The notes beneath the pieces are model-generated. The model saw only the letters and a list, made by a program, of their open reading frames with translations. It did not search any database and was not told the origin of the DNA. This document shows positions 46,067 to 57,369 of a stretch of 64,000 nt of DNA, piece after piece (position 1 is the stretch's first letter; every line of letters begins with the position of its first letter). Source of the DNA: Vibrio navarrensis (lineage in GTDB: Bacteria; Pseudomonadota; Gammaproteobacteria; Enterobacterales; Vibrionaceae). Location: positions 434,001 through 498,000 of the forward strand of contig NZ_CP065218.1 in NCBI RefSeq assembly GCF_015767675.1, written 5' to 3'. A program made the translations under genes and the position numbers.

Positions 46067-46728
46067 GTTCGTATCCTTTTTATATTTTGATGTAGGGCCA
46101 CTCCACAGAGGGTGAGCCGTATTTCGACATGTATCATCTGAAAAATACCTCTATGACTCATCCTCCTATCCTCTACGCCCTCGATATTATGGCGCATTTT
46201 CGTGATCTGCATCGTTACCGTACCGCGACCTAAATCACAAAATGGTTACTTGATGTGATCGAATTCATATTTGCAGCATTGATTATTGTGATGTTTGACC
46301 ACTCTGCGCTGGCAGCCAAGTTTATCGCTCCTCCCTGACTACTCCCCCTACAATAAATTGTGACAGGAGGATGTCGGCTTGCTCAGAATCGAAGAAACTT
46401 CACTCATCCAAGAGTGGATGGTAAGAACCCTTTCCAGCCGAGTCTGATTAGACCCATTTTTCGCTGGTTTTAGCATTGCCATGCGGGTGAAATAGCATAC
46501 ATTAAGATGTTAGTGGTAATTATTCACGGGGGAGGCATCTTAATAATGTGGGGGAGAAAAACCCGTATTTGGCTATCGCGGGTAGCACTTTCAATCTGAA
46601 AATGGTTAAAGTGCTACCCTATTTTCTTACCATGTCCCTGCTTACCTATTCCTACTGCTACTGTCCGCTTCCATAATTCATATAATGATGGGCAGTGAAT
46701 TATAAAAAATTGATCGAGGACGAGCTAA
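46067..46728. promoter_or_regulatory. malEFG-malK divergent control region
   Basis: 662 bases between the divergent malE and malK genes. MalT-box-like sequences occur on both strands. Minus: GGAGGATGAG near 46157-46166, and GGGAGGAGCG and GGGGGAGTAG near 46327-46350. Plus: GGAGGATG near 46367, GGGGGAGG at 46529-46535 and GGGGGAGAA near 46550. CRP-like half sites (GATGTGATC near 46252-46260; TTGTGATG near 46287) lie in the middle. The arrangement mirrors E. coli malEp-malKp, where MalT and CRP act together. Boxes are inferred by eye. Confidence 0.6.
46580..46627 (+). terminator. terminator-like hairpin in the malK leader
   Basis: Perfect 12-base arms (46580-46591 GGGTAGCACTTT and 46608-46619 AAAGTGCTACCC) with a 16-base loop, followed by TATTTTC. 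It lies downstream of the MalT-like boxes and about 110 bases before malK. A weak TATAAT at 46681-46686 lies between it and malK. It could attenuate malK or end an upstream short transcript. Confidence 0.5.
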
Positions 46729-47844
46729 ATGGCGAGTGTCACGTTAAAAAATGTTTGTAAAGCGTATGGCGACGTAATGATTTCTAAAAACGTCGACTTA
46801 GAGATCCACGAGGGCGAGTTCGTCGTTTTCGTCGGACCGTCAGGCTGCGGTAAATCCACCCTATTGCGTTGTATCGCCGGGCTGGAAGACATCACCTCCG
46901 GCGATCTTTACATCGGTGATAAACGAATGAACGATGTTGAGCCATCTAAACGTGGCGTTGGCATGGTTTTCCAGTCTTACGCGCTCTACCCTCACTTGAA
47001 TCTGTATGACAACATGTCTTTTGGCCTCAAACTGGCAAAAGCAGACAAGAAAGAGATCGACAAACGCGTTGAACAAGCGGCTGAAATCCTTCAACTGGGC
47101 CACTTACTAGAACGCTTACCGAAATCCCTATCGGGCGGTCAGCGCCAACGTGTCGCTATTGGCCGTACTCTGGTTTCTCAGCCGAACGTATTCCTACTCG
47201 ATGAACCGCTTTCAAACCTTGATGCGGCACTGCGTGTTCAGATGCGTGCGCAGATCACTAAGCTTCAGCGCCAACTTGGCTGCACCATGATTTACGTTAC
47301 CCACGACCAAGTGGAAGCGATGACCATGGCAGATAAGATAGTCGTGCTGGATGGCGGTTTCGTTGCGCAAGTGGGTAAGCCGCTTGAACTTTACCATTAC
47401 CCACAAAACCGTTTTGTTGCGGGCTTTATCGGTTCACCAAAAATGAACTTCATGAGCGTGATGATTGAAGAGGTTGAGACGAAACAGGTGAAAGTCAAAT
47501 TATCGAACGGCACCTCGTTCTGGATCCCTGTTGACGGCACAACGGTGAATAAAGGCGATCGCATGTCTCTAGGCGTACGTCCTGAGCATTTAGTGTCGGC
47601 AAAAGAGGGGGATGCGGTCATCGATGGTGAAGTGATGATCGTCGAAAAGCTGGGTAACGAAACGCAAGCTTACCTCAACTTGGAAAGCGCGGATGCGGAC
47701 GTGATTTATCGTCAACCTGATACGCTTGATGTGGAAGCGGGTGATCGCTTGGAAATTGGTATCCCAGCGCACCGTTGCCATTTGTTCCACAGCGATGGCC
47801 GTGCATGCACACGTCTATTTAATGAAAAAGGCGTCGAGCGTTAA
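46729..47844 (+). CDS. malK: maltose/maltodextrin ABC transporter ATPase MalK
   Basis: 371 residues, as in E. coli MalK. Walker A is [11 protein letters not shown], the signature is [13 protein letters not shown], Walker B is [13 protein letters not shown], and the H-loop is [13 protein letters not shown]-terminal regulatory domain follows (about 240-371), ending in the MalK-type [18 protein letters not shown]. It drives MalFG and in E. coli also restrains MalT. It is a single gene, divergent from malEFG. Confidence 0.97.
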   Translation: MASVTLKNVCKAYGDVMISKNVDLEIHEGEFVVFVGPSGCGKSTLLRCIAGLEDITSGDLYIGDKRMNDVEPSKRGVGMVFQSYALYPHLNLYDNMSFGLKLAKADKKEIDKRVEQAAEILQLGHLLERLPKSLSGGQRQRVAIGRTLVSQPNVFLLDEPLSNLDAALRVQMRAQITKLQRQLGCTMIYVTHDQVEAMTMADKIVVLDGGFVAQVGKPLELYHYPQNRFVAGFIGSPKMNFMSVMIEEVETKQVKVKLSNGTSFWIPVDGTTVNKGDRMSLGVRPEHLVSAKEGDAVIDGEVMIVEKLGNETQAYLNLESADADVIYRQPDTLDVEAGDRLEIGIPAHRCHLFHSDGRACTRLFNEKGVER

Positions 47845-47881
47845 TTTCGCCCCATTCGCTACGCATTCAAGTTGTAAAATC

Positions 47882-47910
47882 AACGCCTTCCTTGTGGAAG
47901 GCGTTTTTAT
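47882..47910 (+). terminator. Rho-independent terminator after malK
   Basis: Ten-base arms AACGCCTTCC/GGAAGGCGTT with a 4-base loop, followed by TTTAT. Confidence 0.88.
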
Positions 47911-47970
47911 TGGCACGATGGAATATGACAGCGCGTCCGCTCAACAGCAGCGCCCAGACTTTCAAGCAAA

Positions 47971-47996
47971 CAAAAAGGGAAGCCGTGCTTCCCTTT
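47971..47996 (-). terminator. terminator of the small minus-strand gene
   Basis: Ten-base arms AAAGGGAAGC/GCTTCCCTTT with a 3-base loop. On the minus strand it is followed by TTTTTG. It lies 30 bases beyond the stop of the gene at 48027-48227. Confidence 0.8.
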
Positions 47997-48026
47997 CGTC
48001 TATTCATGCTTCACTGAATGGTGAGC

Positions 48027-48227
48027 TTAGTGGATCGGTGCGTCACCTTTCGCTGCAAACTGACCGAAATACTGCTCTAATACTTCCGGAGTCAGTTTAC
48101 CTTCCGCTTCCAACTTTTTTAGCTCGGCAACAATCGCTTGTTGCTCCTCTAGAGAAGGCAGTTTTACTTCTGGCTCTTGTGCCACTTCCGCAGACATTGC
48201 TTGCAGCTCTTTTTCAAAATCCGTCAT
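48027..48227 (-). CDS. small acidic protein, unknown function
   Basis: 66 residues, MTDFEKELQAMSAEVAQEPE to the end GDAPIH. It is highly charged and predicted helical, with a possible short coiled coil (LEEQQAIVAELKKLEAEG). AGG lies 8 bases before the ATG and a dedicated terminator follows, supporting a real gene. It lies 45 bases after the MCP at 48273 on the same strand and may be cotranscribed with it. No family is recognised. Confidence 0.75.
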   Translation of the reverse strand: MTDFEKELQAMSAEVAQEPEVKLPSLEEQQAIVAELKKLEAEGKLTPEVLEQYFGQFAAKGDAPIH

Positions 48228-48272
48228 GGTTCTTACCTAAAACATCGAAACTAAGCGGAATTCTACCCGACT

Positions 48273-50186
48273 CTACAGTTTGAAGCTACCTACCATGGAA
48301 TCGAGGCGTTGCGACAACAAGCGAAGGTCACGACTGGCCTCGGCAAGCTCTTCAGCTGTGCTGGTTGTCACTTCATTGATGGCGTTAATCTCTTCGATAT
48401 TTTGGTTGATGGTATGCACCACCGTCGATTGCTCTTCCGTCGCAGTCGCTACTTGAGTGTTACGATCGGAGATATCTGCAATGCGCTCAGAGATACTCAC
48501 CAGCACATGCACCGCTTCATCGGTCGCTTCCACCCCTTCAAAGGTCACGGTTTTACCCGCTTCCATCGCGGTCACAGCGTCTTTGGCATCGCTTTGCAAC
48601 TGATTGATCATTTTCTGGATCTCTTCAGTTGACGACGCAGTGCGACTGGCGAGATTACGCACTTCATCCGCCACCACCGCAAAACCACGTCCTTGCTCCC
48701 CTGCACGCGCCGCTTCAATTGCTGCGTTCAGTGCCAACAAGTTGGTTTGGTCGGAGATATCACGAATTACATCCAAAATCGAGCCAATGTCTCTGGTTGT
48801 GGTTGCCAGTTGCGTCACCACTTGGCTGGTTGCTTCCACATCATCCGCTAAGCGGGCAATGACGTTCTTCGCTTTAGACACCACTTCACGCCCCAGTTTA
48901 GTATTGTCTGACGCTTGGTTGGCGGTATCCGCTGCGGTTGCCGCGTTAGACGCAATCTCACTGATGGTTGCGCCCATCTCGTTAATCGCGGTTACTACTT
49001 GAATGGTTTGATCTCTTTGCTCTTGGCTGTTGTTGTGGGTGGTGGATGCTTTCGAAGAGACACTCTCCGCCGCTTCACTGAGCGACATACTGGTCGACGC
49101 TACTTCTTTCATGGTGGCGTGGATTTTCTCAATGAAGCCATTGAAACCCGATGAAAGCTGAGCGATTTCATCTTGCCCCTTAACTTCAATCCGTTGAGAA
49201 AGGTCGCCCTCGCCTTTACCCAAATCGGTAAAACGCAGCGCAATTTGCTGAATCGGTTTGGTAATGCTGTTGGCCAAAAACACGCCCATGAGAATGAAGA
49301 CAATCGCCACTACAACAGTGGTAATCATCATTTGCGTTGCTGCCGCGTTGAGCTCCACAAACACCTCATCGACGGGTACAACGCCGACCACAAACCAGTC
49401 CATCGATGGCACGTAGGCACTGGAAACAAACACCTCTTGACCACCTATCTCTATCTGCAACACGGTCGGTTTGCCTTTGTTGAGCAGTGAGGCTGAGCTG
49501 GAGTCAATGTACGAAGAGAGCGGTTTACCAACAGCCTGCTTATCGCGGTGAATTTGGATTTTACCCGCGCTATCCACCAGAAACACGTAGCCGCTGTCTT
49601 CGATTTGGAAACCGTTCAGCTTGTCTACCATGTCATCCATGGATTTAGACACGCCGGACATGGTAAAGCCACTCAGATGTTGGTAGTTGGCAAACATTTT
49701 CACATCGCCATTGGCTTCGGTAAAAATGCTCACCATGGTCTGTTTACCCGAGTTGGTAAAACCAAAAAACCAGCCATCTTGCGACTGATTGAGCTGGCGT
49801 AGGAAGCCATTTTGGTTCCAGTAATACGCCGTCTGGCGGTTTGCCACTGACGCATCGTTGAGCTGATACTGCTCTTTAACGTTATTCAGTTGCTTAATCA
49901 GCTTGCTCTGACCTTGCGGGTCTGCCGTTTCGCGCACACTTTCACGCACAAACTCATTTTTTGCCAACTGCTCTGCCGCAGAGAGCAACTGAGACACATC
50001 CTTGTCAACTTGCAGGTTAATCTGGTTCAAGATCAAGGGCAGTTCGATATCAACCAAACGATGGCTGATAACGTCTCTTGATTGTTTCTGCGCCATGACG
50101 CCCAGTAAAATGGTGGAAGCAAGGACAGCAAAAGTTATCCCGATGACAACTTTTTGTTTAATGCTCACTGAGTGAAGATTCATCAT
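48273..50186 (-). CDS. methyl-accepting chemotaxis protein
   Basis: About 637 residues. TM1 (about 12-32) is followed by a large periplasmic sensor (about 35-285) with a Cache-like segment ([23 protein letters not shown]). TM2 (about 287-310), a HAMP domain and a signalling domain with [19 protein letters not shown] follow. The RPWY amino-acid motif of the 10.8-14.7 kb receptors is absent, so the ligand is different and unknown. I chose the start [11 protein letters not shown] (AAAGG 7 bases upstream) rather than an upstream in-frame start at 50231. Confidence 0.92.
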   Translation of the reverse strand: MMNLHSVSIKQKVVIGITFAVLASTILLGVMAQKQSRDVISHRLVDIELPLILNQINLQVDKDVSQLLSAAEQLAKNEFVRESVRETADPQGQSKLIKQLNNVKEQYQLNDASVANRQTAYYWNQNGFLRQLNQSQDGWFFGFTNSGKQTMVSIFTEANGDVKMFANYQHLSGFTMSGVSKSMDDMVDKLNGFQIEDSGYVFLVDSAGKIQIHRDKQAVGKPLSSYIDSSSASLLNKGKPTVLQIEIGGQEVFVSSAYVPSMDWFVVGVVPVDEVFVELNAAATQMMITTVVVAIVFILMGVFLANSITKPIQQIALRFTDLGKGEGDLSQRIEVKGQDEIAQLSSGFNGFIEKIHATMKEVASTSMSLSEAAESVSSKASTTHNNSQEQRDQTIQVVTAINEMGATISEIASNAATAADTANQASDNTKLGREVVSKAKNVIARLADDVEATSQVVTQLATTTRDIGSILDVIRDISDQTNLLALNAAIEAARAGEQGRGFAVVADEVRNLASRTASSTEEIQKMINQLQSDAKDAVTAMEAGKTVTFEGVEATDEAVHVLVSISERIADISDRNTQVATATEEQSTVVHTINQNIEEINAINEVTTSTAEELAEASRDLRLLSQRLDSMVGSFKL

Positions 50187-50471
50187 ATTTGGACCTTTAA
50201 TTAGAATCACTTTCGTGTGGTGCCTGCGCACAATGCGCTTAGACTGGCAAATACTTTTAAAGAATAGTCTATTACATTCTCATGAACGGAAAATATATCG
50301 GCTAAGTCAGCAAAAACTGGAGAAAAAACGTCACTGCGCGACTTTTTACCTCAATCTGTTGATCACCTCTTGAGATCACTTGCTCAGCCCCCCATAACAA
50401 TCAACGAAAAATAACGGAACTTTTTTTACTTTTTGTGAACAAAGACAAAAACTCAATTGATGTAAGTAACC

Positions 50472-51428
50472 ATGCAATACGCTCATTTTGAAGGATTAAA
50501 AAACTATCTTGAGGGCCAAGTCGTTGGCCAGCATGAATTAGTCAAACAACTGCTTATCGCACTTCTCGCCGACGGACACATTCTGGTCGAAGGGCCTCCG
50601 GGGCTGGCCAAAACTCGCGCGGTCAAAAGCCTAGCCGATTGTATCGAAGGTGATTTTCACCGCATTCAGTTCACTCCTGACCTTTTACCTGCCGATTTGA
50701 CCGGAACCGACATTTTTCGCCCGGAAACGGGCGATTTCACTTTCCAAGCAGGCCCGATTTTTAATAGCTTGATCCTCGCCGATGAAATCAACCGCGCGCC
50801 CGCTAAAGTGCAAGCCGCAATGCTGGAAGCGATGGCCGAGGGCCAAGTGACCGCAGGGCGCCATACCTATCCGCTTCCGGATCTTTTTTTGGTGATGGCG
50901 ACGCAAAACCCGATTGAACAGGAAGGCACTTATTCCCTGCCAGAAGCGCAATTGGACCGTTTTCTCTTGCATCTTGAGGTCGATTTCCCGGATGAAGAGA
51001 ATGAGCTTGCCATTTTGCGCATCAACCGGGGGGAAGCCAAAGGCGAAAAGGCGGTGGACAAACCACGCGTAACACAGCCTGAGATCTTTGCGGCGCGCCA
51101 AGCCGTGCTCAACGTGCACATGGCTGAAACCTTGGAGCGTTATCTGGTGCGCTTGGTGATGGCAACCCGTGCTCCTCAGCAGTACAGTGATGAGCTGGCG
51201 GGCTGGATCAGCATGGGCGTCAGTCCAAGAGCCACCATCGCGCTGGACCGGTGCGCTCGTGCACACGCTTGGCTCAGTGGCCGCGATTACGTCACACCTG
51301 CCGACATTCAAGCCATGGCATACCCTGTGCTGCGCCACCGAATCATGCTGAGCTATCAAGCGCAGGCAGAAGGTGTCACCGCCAATCAGGTGATTGACAA
51401 ACTCCTCACTCTGGTTGGCAGCGTGTAA
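50472..51428 (+). CDS. MoxR-family AAA+ ATPase
   Basis: 318 residues. Walker A is VEGPPGLAKTRAVKSL, Walker B is LILADEINRAPAKVQ, sensor 1 is VMATQNPIEQEGTYSLPEAQ, and a C-terminal lid carries the SPRATIALDRCARAHA motif. MoxR ATPases act as chaperones, usually with von Willebrand A-domain partners. It is the first gene of the six-gene set (MoxR, DUF58, DUF4381, BatA, BatB/TPR, BatD), with the DUF58 gene starting 3 bases after its stop. A 285-base upstream region separates it from the divergent MCP gene and probably holds the operon promoter. Confidence 0.93.
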   Translation: MQYAHFEGLKNYLEGQVVGQHELVKQLLIALLADGHILVEGPPGLAKTRAVKSLADCIEGDFHRIQFTPDLLPADLTGTDIFRPETGDFTFQAGPIFNSLILADEINRAPAKVQAAMLEAMAEGQVTAGRHTYPLPDLFLVMATQNPIEQEGTYSLPEAQLDRFLLHLEVDFPDEENELAILRINRGEAKGEKAVDKPRVTQPEIFAARQAVLNVHMAETLERYLVRLVMATRAPQQYSDELAGWISMGVSPRATIALDRCARAHAWLSGRDYVTPADIQAMAYPVLRHRIMLSYQAQAEGVTANQVIDKLLTLVGSV

Positions 51429-51431
51429 CTT

Positions 51432-52349
51432 ATGGCTCAGTTTGCGCTGCCACCGCACAGCAACGGGGTTACTTTGTCGCTGGAAGAGCTTTTGTACTAC
51501 AAAAGCCAATCGATACGCTGGCTGCCTCCGGCACGCTCACTTTGGTCCGTGCTTGGCGGGATGAACAGCAGCCGCCAGCGCGGTCGGGGAATGGATTTTG
51601 AAGAGGTACGCAAGTATCAGGCAGGTGATGACATTCGCAGTATTGACTGGCGCGTCACCGCCAGAACCGGTAAGCCGCACACCAAGTTATTCAGCGAAGA
51701 CAAACAGCAATCGGTGCTGATTTATCTCGATTTGGGGCCAGATATGCTGTTCGGTTCTCAATATCTGTATAAATCGGTTCAAGCGGCCCATCTCGCCGCC
51801 GTTTTGATATGGACCACGCTCAGTAAGAAAGATAGGATTGGCGCGCTCATCGATACGGGATCAGAGCTGCTGGAGTTTAAACCAACCAGTCTGGTCAAAG
51901 GTGGGCTGACGATACTTAACGCCATCCTAAACGCTCACAATCGTATCGTTGCAGATAGCCCTAGTCATCTCGATAGAGCCGCAGTGATACCGCGACTGCA
52001 ACGGATGTCGGCCAAAGGCAGTGAGATCATTTTTATCAGCGATTTTGTGCGCTTTGCCCCATCGGCACTTGAACAGATCGCGACGCTGAAACAGCATCAT
52101 AGCGTGCGATTGGTGCAACTGTATGACCCGCTGGAGTACGGTGAAACCGATTATCGAGGCCAGTTGAAGCTGACCGACGGGCAAACCTCACGCTGGTTTA
52201 ATTTTGGTTGTAAGCAACAAAAAATGGACTTAAAAAATAGCTTTGAACAGCATCAGCAGCAGCTTCGTCTGTTAAGTTATCGTCATGGAATTCCGTTTAG
52301 CACGCTCTCTTGCGCTAAACCTCTCATCAATCAAATTGCAGAACAATAA
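51432..52349 (+). CDS. DUF58 protein (MoxR operon)
   Basis: 305 residues. It has the DUF58 core motif RGMDFEEVRKYQAGDDIRSIDWRVTARTGKPHTKLFSEDK, then a degenerate von Willebrand A-like fold (VLIYLDLGPDM; IIFISDFVRF). It is cytosolic; such proteins accompany MoxR and are probable co-chaperones or assembly partners. Its stop overlaps the next start (TAATG), so translation is coupled. Confidence 0.93.
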   Translation: MAQFALPPHSNGVTLSLEELLYYKSQSIRWLPPARSLWSVLGGMNSSRQRGRGMDFEEVRKYQAGDDIRSIDWRVTARTGKPHTKLFSEDKQQSVLIYLDLGPDMLFGSQYLYKSVQAAHLAAVLIWTTLSKKDRIGALIDTGSELLEFKPTSLVKGGLTILNAILNAHNRIVADSPSHLDRAAVIPRLQRMSAKGSEIIFISDFVRFAPSALEQIATLKQHHSVRLVQLYDPLEYGETDYRGQLKLTDGQTSRWFNFGCKQQKMDLKNSFEQHQQQLRLLSYRHGIPFSTLSCAKPLINQIAEQ

Positions 52350-52819
52350 TGACAACCCAAACTGATACTTTAGCCTTGCAGCCTATTCTTCTTCCTGCCG
52401 CTCCCTCTTGGTTTCCACTTGCTTGGGGTTGGTGGGCGATACTTGCCGCCGTGGTCACCACATTGCTGTGTATCGCGCTTTATCTCCGTTGGCGTACCCA
52501 CAGGCTGCGTGCCAAGCGCACTGCACTGAAACTCTTTGAAAAGCCGATCGTGGCACATACCCCCTCTTCGGCGATTGAACTGCTGCGCCAAGCCGCGTTG
52601 TGCTATTTCCCGCGCGAGACCATCGCGTCGCTACATGGAGAAAAATGGTATCAGTTTCTCGATTTACAACTCGGCGAAGCGCGCTTTTGCAACAAAATGA
52701 ACCAGTGGCAAGCGGCCTTATATCAGAGCAAACGCAGCGAACTTGACGCTGAGCTTATCAACGACTGTAAAATTTGGGTTGAACGGGCACTGCCGCCTAA
52801 GCGAGGTAAACGTGGCTGA
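52349..52819 (+). CDS. DUF4381 membrane protein (MoxR operon)
   Basis: 156 residues with one hydrophobic segment (about 25-46, FPLAWGWWAILAAVVTTLLCIALYL) and a basic cytosolic part (RWRTHRLRAKR), then a helical domain with EKWYQFLDLQLGE. It matches DUF4381, a regular member of MoxR/Bat operons. Its start overlaps the DUF58 stop and its end overlaps the next gene by 8 bases. Confidence 0.9.
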   Translation: MTTQTDTLALQPILLPAAPSWFPLAWGWWAILAAVVTTLLCIALYLRWRTHRLRAKRTALKLFEKPIVAHTPSSAIELLRQAALCYFPRETIASLHGEKWYQFLDLQLGEARFCNKMNQWQAALYQSKRSELDAELINDCKIWVERALPPKRGKRG

Positions 52820-53781
52820 GCTACAAGGATTGAGTTTTGTTTGGTGGTGGATGTTTGTGTTGTTGCCACTGCCGCTCATTCTTTACAAGTTGCTGCCTGA
52901 AGCAAAAACCGAACACGCTGTGCGTTTCGCTTATCTGCCGACAAGTGCCGCAAATCAGGCAAAACAAGGGCGAGCCACAAAAGCTACCACACTCCTGATT
53001 TGGCTATGCCTGCTGTGCGCGGCGGCGCGTCCGGTTTGGTTTGGTGAGCCGATTGAGTTCCAGCCTGAATATCGCGATCTGATGTTGGTGGTCGACTTAT
53101 CCGGCTCGATGCAAGAGGAAGACATGCAGGATGACGGTCAATATATCGACCGTCTGAGCGCAGTTAAAAAAGTGGTGACACAGTTTATCGAGCAGCGCCA
53201 AGGCGACCGACTCGGCCTTGTACTGTTCGCCGACCATGCCTATCTGCAAACGCCGTTAACCGCTGACCGCCAAACGGTAGCCGCGCAGCTCAACCAGACA
53301 GTGATCGGCCTAGTGGGGCAAAAAACCGCCATCGGCGATGGCGTTGGCTTAGCGAGCAAAACGTTTATTGACAGCAAAGCGCCACAACGCACCATTATTT
53401 TACTCAGCGATGGCAGCAACACCGCGGGTACCCTCTCGCCATTAGAAGCCGCTGAAATCGCGCAACGTCATCAAATTAAGATCTACACCGTCGGCGTTGG
53501 CGCAGGTGAAATGATGGTGAAGCAGTTTTTCATGACGCGCAAAGTCAACACCGCCGCCGATCTGGATGAAAAGACCTTAACGCAGATGGCTGAAATGACC
53601 GGCGGGCAATATTTTCGCGCGCGCGATGCCAAAGAGCTGGCGGGCATCTACGACGCCATCAACCAACTCGAACCGGTCACCAGCGATGTGCAGATCTGGC
53701 GTCCGCAATCAGAGTGGTTCATCTATCCGTTAGCCATCGCATTCTTGCTGTCCTTATTGCTGTTTGTTTTTAGGAGCAACC

Positions 53782-53789
<8 letters not shown>
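52812..53789 (+). CDS. von Willebrand A-domain membrane protein (BatA-like)
   Basis: 325 residues. There are two N-terminal membrane segments (about 8-24 and 57-77), a vWA domain with a complete metal-ion site (VVDLSGSMQ, DxSxS; LQTPLTADRQT; LLSDGSNTAG) and a C-terminal membrane helix (FIYPLAIAFLLSLLLFVFR). The vWA domain should face the periplasm. The GTG start, with GAGG 5 bases upstream, lies inside the end of the DUF4381 gene; its own end overlaps the next start by 8 bases. Confidence 0.92.
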
Positions 53790-55692
<1,903 letters not shown>

Positions 55693-55701
55693 CGAAACCC
55701 G

Positions 55702-57321
55702 ATGAAAAAGTTAAGCCTGTTTCTTATCTTGCTGATTGGCTTTGTCAGTCAGCATGCCTTGGCAAACTCCTTGGTTGCCAGCGTCAATAAGACCCGATTG
55801 GCACAAAATGAGCTGATCGAGCTGCGCATTCGCGCCGATTTTTCTGTCGATTCCAGCGACATTGATTTGAGTGTACTCGACAACGATTTCTTCAAATCGG
55901 GGCCTCAGTTCAGCTCAGCCAAGAACTACATCAACGGTCAGTACTCACAAAAAAGTGAATGGGTACTTTCCATCTCGCCAAAACGTACTGGGAACCTGAC
56001 TATTCCCGCGTTCAGTGCGGGAGGGCTGCAAAGTCAACCCATCGAGTTGATCGTCTCAAGCGATAGCAATACGCCAAAGGTGAGCGACATCATCCAATAC
56101 TCGATGCAGCTCGGGCAACAAACGCTCTACCCCGCGCAGACCACACCGCTAAAAGTGGAGATCCGCATTAAAGCGGACCCAAGACGTTTGGAAAACCCGC
56201 GCATCGTTCCGCCCTCAGTAAACGGTTTGTCGATGCAGCCTGTCGGGCAAAGCAAGCAATACCAAATAGTCGAACAAGGACTGCAAGTGACCGTGGTCGA
56301 GCAAAACTACCTCATCAGCGCACAAACAGCAGGCGAGTATGAAATCCAAGGCCCGCAGTTTCAGGGCTCACTGATTTATGGCGACAGCCTAACCGGCTCG
56401 GCCCGCCTGCTATCGCTCAACAGCAGCGGTGAATCGAAACACATTGAAGTGAAAGCCATCCCGGCCAACGCTAGTCGGCCTTGGTTGCCCGCGAGCCAAC
56501 TTGCACTGACCCAAAGCTGGCAAACCAGCCAAGGGGGAAATTTAGACAGCGTGGAACAAGGGAGTGCGATTTCACGCATTATCAAGCTCAAAACCAAAGG
56601 GATCTCGGCCGACCTGCTACCGGAGATTGCGATCAATTATCCCGACTCGGTGCGTGTCTACCCAGAAAAGCCACAGTTTAGTACCGCTGATGATGGCAGT
56701 GTAGAAATGACGGTCAAACAGGTGCTGATCCCAAGCCAAACAGGCCGTTTAACGTTACCTGAACTGAGTATCGATTGGTGGAACACGCAAAGCGATCAGC
56801 CAAAACGCGCGACGCTCGCTGGGCTAACCCTAGACATCACACCGAGCAGTTCACAAGTGTTGAGCCTGCCAACCTTGCCGGCGGCAAGTCAGGTCAACAA
56901 CGAAAGCAACCAGAACGCGGCGGCAGAAAGCGGCGCATCCCCCATTTGGGTTTATCTCACGAGCCTGTTTGCCGCGCTGTGGGTTCTCACTCTGCTTGCC
57001 TTTGCACTTTACTGGCGCCGCCAAACTCGTCGCACGCAGGCACCTCATCAGCAACAGGCGCTCACGATGGGCGAAAACTCGGTACTGCAAGCGATTGAGC
57101 GGGGCGACGCGGCGCAGATTGAGGCGGCCACGCGCATTTGGCTAAACCAACATAAGGTAGACGCCGCGTTACGTGCGGAAATTGAGCAGCAGCTTGAGTT
57201 AATGAATCAAGCGCACTTTTCAGCCCAAGCGGGAAGTTGGACGCCCGAACCACTGAAGCTTTTGCTTAGTCGCGTAGGGAAAAGTCACAACAGACAGGAA
57301 CAGCCGCTCGCCAAGTTGTAA
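55702..57321 (+). CDS. BatD-like periplasmic/membrane protein
   Basis: 539 residues with a signal peptide (1-21, LILLIGFVSQHALA), a long beta-sandwich periplasmic part typical of BatD (ASVNKTRLAQNELIELRIRAD; IPAFSAGGLQSQPIELIV) and a C-terminal membrane helix (about 413-436, PIWVYLTSLFAALWVLTLLAFAL) with a cytosolic tail. It is the last gene of the MoxR operon. Bat proteins were linked to aerotolerance in Bacteroides and probably form an envelope complex with the vWA proteins. The role here is inferred. Confidence 0.9.
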   Translation: MKKLSLFLILLIGFVSQHALANSLVASVNKTRLAQNELIELRIRADFSVDSSDIDLSVLDNDFFKSGPQFSSAKNYINGQYSQKSEWVLSISPKRTGNLTIPAFSAGGLQSQPIELIVSSDSNTPKVSDIIQYSMQLGQQTLYPAQTTPLKVEIRIKADPRRLENPRIVPPSVNGLSMQPVGQSKQYQIVEQGLQVTVVEQNYLISAQTAGEYEIQGPQFQGSLIYGDSLTGSARLLSLNSSGESKHIEVKAIPANASRPWLPASQLALTQSWQTSQGGNLDSVEQGSAISRIIKLKTKGISADLLPEIAINYPDSVRVYPEKPQFSTADDGSVEMTVKQVLIPSQTGRLTLPELSIDWWNTQSDQPKRATLAGLTLDITPSSSQVLSLPTLPAASQVNNESNQNAAAESGASPIWVYLTSLFAALWVLTLLAFALYWRRQTRRTQAPHQQQALTMGENSVLQAIERGDAAQIEAATRIWLNQHKVDAALRAEIEQQLELMNQAHFSAQAGSWTPEPLKLLLSRVGKSHNRQEQPLAKL

Positions 57322-57369
57322 ATGGCCTCACCACGTCACGAAAATTTTTTGGCCATCGATTGATGGCCA

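Noticed and set aside
50250..50330. FliA-type promoter before the MCP at 48273-50186 (GCCGATAT on the minus strand)
   Set aside because: The -10 differs at its last base and there is no TAAA-like -35 at the right distance.
57350..57369. Hairpin TGGCCATC/GATGGCCA between batD and the GGDEF gene as a terminator
   Set aside because: It lacks a T-run on the 3' side in either direction. It may still slow transcription, but I would not annotate it as a terminator.
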